Below, piece after piece: positions 1 through 9,600 of a stretch of DNA of 29,431 nt (position 1 is the first letter of the stretch; every line of letters starts with the position of its first letter). A program made the position numbers and the translations under genes. This stretch comes from Lingula anatina. Taxonomy: Eukaryota; Brachiopoda; Lingulata; Lingulida; Lingulidae. The stretch is taken from assembly GCF_001039355.2 (NCBI RefSeq), contig NW_019775953.1:117622-147052 (forward strand), read 5' to 3'. The notes under the pieces were generated by a model, which was given only the letters and a program-made list of their open reading frames with translations, had not been told where the DNA came from and made no database searches.

Positions 1-491
1 ATATTATGATTTCTATTAATCCAGGTCTGGTAGAACCAGTAACCTTAGGGCTATATATTATGATTTCTATTAATCCAGGTCTGGTAGAACCAGTAACCTT
101 AGGGCTATATATTATGATTTCTATTAATCCAGGTGTGATAGAACCAGTAACCTTAGGGCTATATATTATGATTTCTTTTAATCCAGGTCTGGTAGAACCA
201 GTAAACTTAGGGCTAAATATTATGATTTCTATTAATCCAGGTCTGGTAGAACCAGTAAACTTAGGGCTATATATTATGATTTCTATTAATCCAGGTCTGG
301 TAGAACCAGTAACCTTAGGGCTATATATTATGATTTCTATTAATCCAGGTCTGGTAGAACCAGTAACCTTAGGGCTATATATTATGATTTCTATTAATCC
401 AGGTGTGGTAGAACCAGTAACCTTGGGTCTATATATTATGATTTCTATTAATCCAGGTCTGGCAGAACCAGTAAACTTAGGGGATACCAAA
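1..491. repeat. 54-bp tandem array (9 units) carrying a GLB1L splice acceptor
   Basis: Units begin at ATG positions 6, 60, 114, 168, 222, 276, 330, 384 and 438. The window starts inside a preceding copy, so the array may extend left. Each unit is 26 nt matching the start of the genuine exon (GTCTGGTAGAACC onward) plus 28 nt of intron ending in TTCTATTAATCCAG. Every unit thus has a pyrimidine tract and an AG acceptor. The last unit runs directly into the genuine exon. All nine units stay open in the exon's frame; the differences between units change residues but create no stop. Confidence 0.95.
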
Positions 492-1602
492 CTAGAGGGA
501 TGGTCCATTTATCCTCTGGAGTTCAAGAAAAAATTTTTGAGAAAGTAGGTTACAGTTTTTAATATGCCCAATTGTCATTTCCTCGGATCTATAACTTTAT
601 TGTCAGGGTGCTAGCTAATAATATTAATCTTAGTACACTGTAACAGAATGCTAATGTGGCCATTCAGTGAAAATATTTGATATATTTTTCAGTATTGTAT
701 CTTCCCCCAAATGGACAAAATTTGACAGGGAATTCCAGGGACCGGCAATATTCAGGGGTACTTTCTTTATCCATGAAGAATCAGCCAGAGACACATACAT
801 AAATATGGTGGTCAGTAAACTATTTATATTGTTAATATTTACAGCAACAACAAATAGTATTGCTACAGATTCTGATGATATTCTTCCTTCTAGCAGTTGG
901 TTAGAATAATTATGATACTTTGCTAAAATTATATGTACCTTGTTGTATTCATTTCTAAGATTTACTCATACAATACATGAAATACACACTGTTCCTCATT
1001 CCCTCATTTATTAAAAAATTGAAATGGTCAGATATTCATGTTCTTTCTTCCTCTCAACTTGTGAGATCATTAAAGCTTTGTTCATGTTGTCAGGGTTGGA
1101 AGAAAGGTGTGGTATTTGTGAATGGGTTTAACCTGGGCAGGTATTGGGAGAAAGGGCCCCAGGGGACCCTCTACCTGCCTGGACCACTGCTCAAGAAGGG
1201 AGACAATGAGGTAGGTTTAGATAGGAAACAAATATACACTCCAAAAGGATGTGAAATTAAAAGGAATTAATATTTTTGACAGTCAATTAAGGCATTTAAC
1301 TTCTTGTCAATCAGTTTTTTTAGCTATTTTTGTAGCAGTCTTTAAGTTTTTAGAAGTGGGGTGACAAACTTAAACGGCCATATTGCACCCTCCATATGAA
1401 TTTAAATATTTTATTTTTAAAAAAGAAGACAGAACACTGCACACTGACGTGAAATTGAAGAAAAATGAATCAGATGTAACATTTGATGTATATGTTTTAA
1501 AAACTAACTTTTTTCTTTGCATACTTGTAGATTTTGGTCTTTGAGCTCCATAAACCAAACAGTGTTGTCATCTTGGACAATCATCCAGTGCTTGGGTCTT
1601 AG
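457..1602 (+). CDS. Beta-galactosidase-1-like protein (GH35), last four coding exons; 5' part outside window
   Basis: GH35 beta-galactosidases remove terminal beta-linked galactose; the GLB1L2/L3 branch is lysosomal or secreted. Four exons join in phase: 457-544, 693-810, 1094-1210 and 1531-1602, ending in TAG. They encode the C-terminal galactose-binding-like beta domain: a [12 protein letters not shown] segment, a FRGTFFI segment, then [30 protein letters not shown] and ILVFEL, all recognisable from GLB1L2. Donor 811 (gtcagt) was chosen over 808 because it keeps the residue before GW that the family has. The first exon enters from an acceptor at 455-456 with one base carried over, at the right end of a 54-bp array that repeats this acceptor. 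The catalytic TIM barrel lies upstream of the window. GLB1L2 versus GLB1L3 cannot be decided. The next gene, FNTB, is on the same strand about 2 kb downstream. Confidence 0.9.
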
Positions 1603-3595
1603 AAAATTGATGCTAGCAGGATATTACGACAGCTGATAAACACAACACACTGCCAGTAGAACAGAGATTCCCTTTATTATAGCATTTAGTTCAACACGGT
1701 TGAAAGCTTTCAGGAATATCCCTGATTTCAGAATTTTCAGTCTTCATTTTGATCATATATGTGTGCATGAATTGACAGGAGTCTCTTAGGCTAGTTTGCT
1801 GTCAAAAATTTCATGTTTTTTAAAATACAATGGAATCATATAGTTGTAAGTTGAAAATGTCATTTTATTGACATTTGTACTCTGATTAATACATAAAGTA
1901 TGAAATTAAAATACACACAGTTAAATATAATTCTGTGATTGATAATCATGCATGGTAAAGCATTTACTAGTTTAAGATATTATTTAAGTTTAAGCAAAGA
2001 TGGATTTATATTTATTATAATGGTCTAAGTGTGATGAGAAATTGCAAGCTACATTTTCAGGATTTTTACTTTTCACAACTTTCACCCATGGTTCAAAGAA
2101 AAGCATTTGTTTACCAATTAAGGGAAATGAAATGAGCTGCTAGTTGTTATTAACCTTGACACTGTGATGCTAATTCATTTGGGTTAAAGTATTTATTAAA
2201 GGACAGATATGAAGGACTTTCGACTACAGTATGAAAAATCGTACCCTGGAATTTGCTACTCTATATCCTACAATGTATTGTGATTTTGTGCAATAGACAA
2301 TAATTTGGACGCTTGGCATGTCTTGTTGATATCTGAGTGTGTGCGTGTGTGCGTGTGTACACACTCCGTACGTAGAAGTTTATGCTTGAAAATGAACTTT
2401 TCTGAGAAGGCAATGAAATTCCACTGATGGGAATTTCCTGACTTTTGTCAGATCTCCATTTCAGGGTCATTTGGGTCAAAGTGAATCCTGGACCCTGGAC
2501 CCCAGGCCAATTTTCCTACTTTTTCTGCGAGGACTGGTCTCTTCCCTGAGATAAATAGTGGATGGAAAATTTTATGATTCTTTTATGTTTTACTGCATTG
2601 AACCTCATAGTTAATGTAATGCTTTTATTCTTCAGGTGTTCAGGAACAAATTAAAAGACCAGTGTTTTGTTTTTCTTTTCATTACTTGATACACATGCAG
2701 GTTTGGTAATTATGTAAAAATTCAAATGGAATTTTATGGTATAATAATTGTTACTGGTTGTTAATTATTGGTTAATGTTATATAGTTGGATCATGTTGTG
2801 GTCATTTAAGACATCTGTTGATTGGGTTTTATATATCTGTACATTAATGGTTCATGTTTTTGGATATACAAATCAATATGAATATTGGTGGATTAACTAT
2901 GCATTCTGCAATGTACTTTTTACACTTTTATCTTCATTGCCTAAAGAATTATGAATAAAATGTGCATTTATTCATTTGACAATTTTAATAATGTCTTTGT
3001 GTACTTCAAATGTAACAAGATAAAACCTTCATTAAAAGAACCATGCTCATTCGAAAGATTTTAAGTTAAATGAAAAAAGTAAACTGTGATGTCATGAAAT
3101 TTGGCCTTAAATCTATTTTTGAAAAGTTATAACCCATTCCTATGCAGACATTTGATGGGTACATACTCTGTCTTAAAGCAAGCACTGACCTGCTCATTGT
3201 GTATCTTTAACTGTCTTTAACAAACCAATGCATGATATTTGAAAAATTAAAAATGCAGACATATATTTTATTTTATTAAAGTTTCATTTCCCATTTTACA
3301 ACATGTGAAGTATGGCATTGACTGTATTTTCTATAAGGGTATAAGAGATAAAGTGAAGTTTTACACTAAAGATCCAGGTTTGGTTACCATTGACCCCAGC
3401 TATAGCCCCCCTCCCCCCCCCCTCCAAAAAAAATAATAAATAAATAAATTCCTCTCCAACAAGAAGAAAGAAAACAATGTATTCAATATGTATTAAGTAT
3501 TAAATATACGGATGACAATGACCCGCCTTCTACCAGATTTATAAAGCAATGCTAGAATCTGATGTTACTGGCTAGTTTGCCTATCGCTGGCCTGA
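1603..3595. other. Intergenic interval and GLB1L-like 3' UTR
   Basis: No supported coding sequence. AT-rich, with short open frames that do not resemble any family I know. Nearest AATAAA candidates downstream of the GLB1L stop are at 2954-2959 and in an AAATA-rich run near 3430-3450, which follows a poly-C tract at about 3409-3422. A (GT)n-like stretch lies at 2336-2358. The FNTB promoter should lie near the right end but no convincing core element is visible. Confidence 0.5.
2954..2959 (+). terminator. Candidate poly(A) signal for the GLB1L-like gene
   Basis: AATAAA about 1.35 kb after the stop at 1602, followed by T-rich sequence. Weak evidence: the hexamer is common in AT-rich DNA. Confidence 0.25.
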
Positions 3596-3695
3596 AATGG
3601 CACTTCTGACTCGTGAGACGCCTAGCGGCCTCTTGGAGTATGACTTCAACTTGGATTTGGCACTATACAACACATTTGTGGCTGCATGCCTTAGG

Positions 3696-6600
3696 ATGGC
3701 TGAAACAAACAATTTACGATTTATGCGGGACAACTTTGAAAAGGAGCGATATAGTAATGATAATAACGCTACTTTGTCTTCGGAGGAACAGGTAATCTAA
3801 ACCATTGAAAATAGACTCTTTATTTGTGTAGTGCGTAGTAACTTGAAACTGCTTATTATAAAACTACTAGAAAAATCTATACTATCATTATAAAAACTAC
3901 TACAGTAGTCTTTATACTAATTAGGCTACAAATAAAGCATTTGCACACACACAAGCACACATACAAGCACACACACGCACACACGCACACACCATCCATT
4001 TAACATTTTTCCCAAAGTTAAGCTTTACTTACAATACATGTAATAATCAGCCCAAATGGGCATTTTTGGATGAAGACTTTTTCGCTTCAAAATGTCACTG
4101 TAAGAAATCCATTATCATTAACTGGATCTTCAGCATTATACCTTTAATTTCTTCCAGTGCCAAGTAGAAGAAGATGTTGCTAAATGCTTTAAGAGGTTTA
4201 AAAACATTGCTGAATCATATCCAGAGTAAGGTTTTAACATGTCTATCATAAAAATATTTGTTCTTTCTTCCTAAATGATCTACATGAATAACACTAGACT
4301 CAGGCCTGTAGCCAGCAATTACAAAAGGGGGGTTCTTTTTCTGAAAAAGTGGACCTTTTCCCATAAAAACCTCCTCATGTACCTAGATCAAATTTTACCC
4401 AGAGTGGACCTTTCCCAGCAAAAGGGGCGGTTCTTTCGAACCACCGAACCCCCCCTGGCTACAGGCCTGTTAGTGAAACTGTCAACTTTGTACAGTCATG
4501 AATGTATCAATTGAATCTTCATATAATGATTTTGTCATAAATAGTTCTGTTAGCTTTTTCAAAAAAAGTGAAAATAGCATAAGTAACAAAAATGTCTGAC
4601 ATACATTAGAATTAATATTTATTACAAAATGAGATAAGTAGCAAGGTTTGTTTGAAAAAAAAAAAGGTTGAGAGGAAATGAAAAAACACAATAAAATAAC
4701 CATATGAATGCATTTTATTGTTTTTTTCTTTTCAGGCAGCCAGTCTTACAAAAAGACATGCATGTCAAATTTTTAATGAAAGGCTTAGAAAGTTTATCAG
4801 AATCATATGAAGTAAGCATCTATTTTTCTTTAATTAATATTACTTTTAGGGTAATATTTATTTCTGTACAGTACAATATACAAAGTTTTTTTAAAATATT
4901 GTATACTTTCAGCTAGATATTGACGTCAGTCTATGTTGATATGGACCTTAATATAGTTAAATGGTATTTTGCAAGGAATAATTTTAATATGTTTTATTTT
5001 GGTATCTATGAAAGATAACAGCCAACACACATCCTTTCATTTTTGACACAGATTAAATCAGAAATAAATATGAGGATATCAAAAGTAGGCAGCCTCAATA
5101 TATAACATCATCCATCTCTTTCTTCCCTTTTAGTCAAGGTCAGAGCCTGTATCTGCATTTTTAAAAAGAAATTTGTTGTGGCAAAGCTGTGTAAAGTTGC
5201 AGTAATCAAGTTTTTATTTTTATTTATTTATTTTCTTTTTTTTGTCAGTGTTTAGACGCAAGTCGTCCTTGGCTCTGTTACTGGATACTTCACAGCTTGG
5301 ACCTACTGGGTGTAGTTATATCAGATGATAAAGCTTTAAAGTAAGTTACTGGATACTTCACAGCTTAGACCTACTGGGTGTAGTTATATCTGATGATAAA
5401 GCTTTAAAGTAAGTTACTGGATACTTCACAGCTTAGACCTACTGGGTGTAGTTATATCTGATGATAAAGCTTTAAAGTAAGTTACTGGATACTTCACAGC
5501 TTAGACCTACTGGGTGTAGTTATATCTGATGATAAAGCTTTAAAGTAAGTTACTGGATACTTCACAGCTTAGACCTACTGGGTGTAGTTATATCTGATGA
5601 TAAAGCTTTAAAGTAAGTTACTGGATACTTCACAGCTTAGACCTACTGGGTGTAGTTATATCTGATGATAAAGCTTTAAAGTAAGTTACTGGATACTTCA
5701 CAGCTTAGACCTACTGGGTGTAGTTATATCTGATGATAAAGCTTTAAAGTAAGTGATTTCATAAAGTAACTGTATTTGATGTTTAATGGGGTAATGTCAA
5801 ATATGTAGATTTTTTTTGACTAGATAGATAAATTTTTCTTTTCACAACTATTGACAAATTTTTTTGCAAAAATCAATGATATTAATTATAGAAATATTTT
5901 TCTCATTTCAGGATTGCTAATTTTTTAGGGAAATGTCAAAGTCCTACTGGTGGATTTGGAGGTAACGGCAGTAATTATTGTCACCTTGAATCAGAACGCA
6001 TTCAACTAACATAACAAAACAAAATTTTGGTCCTCGTGCAGAAATGAATCATTAAAGCTTAATGTTGACAAATTGAATTTTCTTGATTTATGTTAAGGAA
6101 ATGATACCTGAAAGTTATTTGAATTTCCGGAAAGATGAATTTAGGCCTAATAAGAATGGATTTATTAAGTGATTAAAATGATTAAACTTGGTAATATAAT
6201 AATAATAATAATAATAATATGGCTTAAAAAGGTAGGTTTTAATATATAATATTATTATTATTCCTATTTTTAGGGGGACCCCTGCAGGAACCTCACCTGG
6301 CCCCCACATATGCAGCAGTCAATGCATTGTCAATACTAGGCAAATACACTGAGGAGGCATATGATGTTATTGCCAGGTAGTGGGGAGTGATAGCTCATCA
6401 ATTATGTTAGAAGATTATTTGGTGCTATTTCAAACTTTTTGTAGCATGACAGTCCTGACAAAATATATTAATATGTTTCTGTATTGAGAATGAATACATT
6501 GTCAGTATTAAGATATTATTTTAAATTTTCTGTTTTACATTTATAGGGAAAAATTACAACAATATCTCAAAAGAATGCACACACCAGATGGTGGCTTCAA

Positions 6601-9600
6601 GATGCACTTGGGCGGTGAAGTTGATATAAGGTAATGTCATATACCCTCCCTTTAATATAAGAGGTTAGTTACACTGGCACAAATACAACACTCATTATCT
6701 ATCATTGGAAATATTGATCCTTAGTTTTCATGTCTGTTCTTGAAACTTTTGTTCTGTTTTTGATGTTTTCTAATTCTACCAGTAGTAAAGTCCAGTAGTG
6801 TTCAAAAGGTGAAGATGCTTATTTTTTGTGCTGAGTTGTATATGATTTGCAATTTTATGCGTGATCTTGAATGTTAAAATGTTTTTGTTGTTAATTAAAT
6901 TCAAAAGTTTTTTATATGATGATCAATTTTTCACCATACAATTGATATCAGTAGCACTTAGTTTATTTTTCTACAAAATCCTTCTGTTATGCCCTGAATA
7001 TTGTCAAATTGTAGACTGTATTTCTAGGGGTGCTTACTGTGCTGCCAGTGCTGCTAGACTGACCAATGTCATGACAGAGAGCATGTTTGATAAAACTCCT
7101 GAATGGATAGTAAGGTAAGCAGTTGCCTTCTCCCCAAATAATCTGTACTATCTTAATTCAGCTGGTACTCCATAATGGTTTGTTCAAATGTATATTACAG
7201 AAAATATGTTATTTTAATATTTTAGCACCATATAAAAATTAAGTTGTTTTCTTTTTATATTAATGTGATTATACAATCTTTGTAATGATACTGCATTGAC
7301 AGTGTGTGTTGTAAGAGGACTGACCTAAATACATTTACTTCTTTCGTGGAAGTAAAGTAAACTGAGGATCATATTCATGAAACAAATCAGATGTTCACTT
7401 TCTGGTGATATTTCTTTCACTGTGTTCAGCTGTCAGACCTATGAGGGAGGATTTGGAGGTTGTCCTGGTATGGAAGCACATGGAGGGTATTCATTCTGTG
7501 GACTGGGAGCTTTGATTTTACTTGGCCATGAAAAGCTGTGTGACATCAAGTCTTTGTTGGTATGTATTTAGTTCTGACACTGTTGAATCCACTCTTTGTT
7601 GGTATGTATTTTGTTCTGACACTTTTGAATCCACTCTTTGTTGGTATGTATTTGATTCTGACACTTTTGAATCCACTCTTTGTTGGTGTGTATTTTGTTC
7701 TGACACTTTTGAATCCACTCTTTGTTGGTATGTATTTTGTTCTGACACTTTTGAATCCACTCTTTGTTGGTATGTATTTGATTCTGAAACTGTTGAATCC
7801 ACTCAGATAGAATGAGTTGTAAAGTTATTGTTTAAAAGAGGAGATTGTGTATAGCATTTTTGAAGGATATCTTTAAAACATTAAAACAAGATGCATTAAA
7901 ACTGAACAAGTTATGATAATTTACAGAGATAAAAAGTATTTGGCTATTACTCCTAAGACTTTAAACCTGGACAATACCACAATTTAAGAGGAGTGGAAAT
8001 AATTTTAATTATTAAATGTTTGTAGCTTAGTTTGAAGCTTTGATGAAGTAGTTGTTAGGCGTTGATTAATTCTGTTTAAACTGTTGACTAAATTAATCCT
8101 GCATCTCAGTGGATTTCCTGAACATGTAATAAATTTTATTGTAGGGTCATTTACACAGCAGTGGAATTTAATGCTCAGTAAATTAATTATAACCAGCGTT
8201 ATTTCCAAACTTTCAGAGGTGGACTGTAAACAGACAGATGGGGTTTGAAGGCGGCTTCCAGGGACGCACAAATAAACTAGTTGATGGTTGTTACTCCTTC
8301 TGGCAGGGTGGAGCATTTCCTTTGATCCATATGGTGCTTTCCATGGACAGTATGTATTTTATATGTACTTCTGGCAGGGTGGAGCGTTCCCTCTGATCCA
8401 TATGGTGCTTTCCATGAAAAGTATGTATTTTATATGTACTTCTGGCAGGGTGGAGTGTTTCCTCTGATCCATATGGTGCTTTCCATGGACAGTATGTATT
8501 TTATATGTACTTCTGGCAGGGTGGAGCGTTCCCTCTGATCCATATGGTGCTTTCCATGAAAAGTATGTATTTTATATGTACTTCTGGCAGGGTGGAGTGT
8601 TTCCTCTGATCCATATGGTGCTTTCCATGGACAGTATGTATTTTATATGTACTTCTGGCAGGGTGGAGCGTTCCCTCTGATCCATATGGTGCTTTCCATG
8701 AAAAGTATGTATTTTATATGTACTTCTGGCAGGGTGGAGTGTTTCCTCTGATCCATATGGTGCTTTCCATGGACAGTATGTATTTTATATGTACTTCTGG
8801 CAGGGTGGAGCGTTCCCTCTGATCCATATGGTGCTTTCCATGAAAAGTATGTATTTTATATGTACTTCTGGCAGGGTGGAGTGTTTCCTCTGATCCATAT
8901 GGTGCTTTCCATGGACAGTATGTATTTTATATGTACTTCTGGCAGGGTGGAGCGTTCCCTCTGATCCATATGGTGCTTTCCATGAAAAGTATGTATTTTA
9001 TATGTACTTCTGGCAGGGTGGAGTGTTTCCTCTGATCCATATGGTGCTTTCCATGGACAGTATGTATTTTATATGTACTTCTGGCAGGGTGGAGCGTTCC
9101 CTCTGATCCATATGGTGCTTTCCATGGACAGTATGTATTTTATATGTACTGGAATATTGTTGGGGCAAGACAATTAGACATGTTATTAAATGAAAACAAA
9201 TATCTCACTGTATTTCCTTGTGGTGTATGTTTATCAGGGTTGTTGTAAAATTAAGTATAACTGATATGTAGGCCCTCCTACTGACCTTGTTTTTTCTTTT
9301 CTTTTATTTATTCAAATCTTAGAACCAATACTTATGATTTAGTTCAGTGACTTAGTTCAGATTTGGTTGTATTTTAGGGGATGTATCACTTAGTGCAGAG
9401 AAGTGGCTATTTCAGCAAGGTGGGTTATTTTCTACACATTAAGTAACACTTACAACCACTTGTTGATGCACACCTGTATCATAAGTGTACTTGAAAGTTT
9501 TTTGTAAACAAAAATACTTTCAGCATCATTAATATATAACAAATTGCTTTGATTCAACAGATGATAATACTTTAAAAAGTGACATTAATGTGTAAAAAGT

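Noticed and set aside
2748-2954. 68-codon hydrophobic open frame
   Set aside because: AT-rich, no recognisable domain, lies in the probable GLB1L 3' UTR or intergenic sequence; hydrophobicity follows from T-rich codons.
7518-7815. Overlapping open frames on both strands encoding SLLVCI- and QQRVDSKVSEQNTY-type repeats
   Set aside because: They are translations of the 42-bp array, whose unit is a multiple of three. The sequence is explained by the FNTB exon 9 donor and intron.
1-9149. Tandem arrays considered as a CRISPR-like or phage repeat array
   Set aside because: Units are directly contiguous with no unique spacers, and their content is exon plus intron sequence of animal genes.
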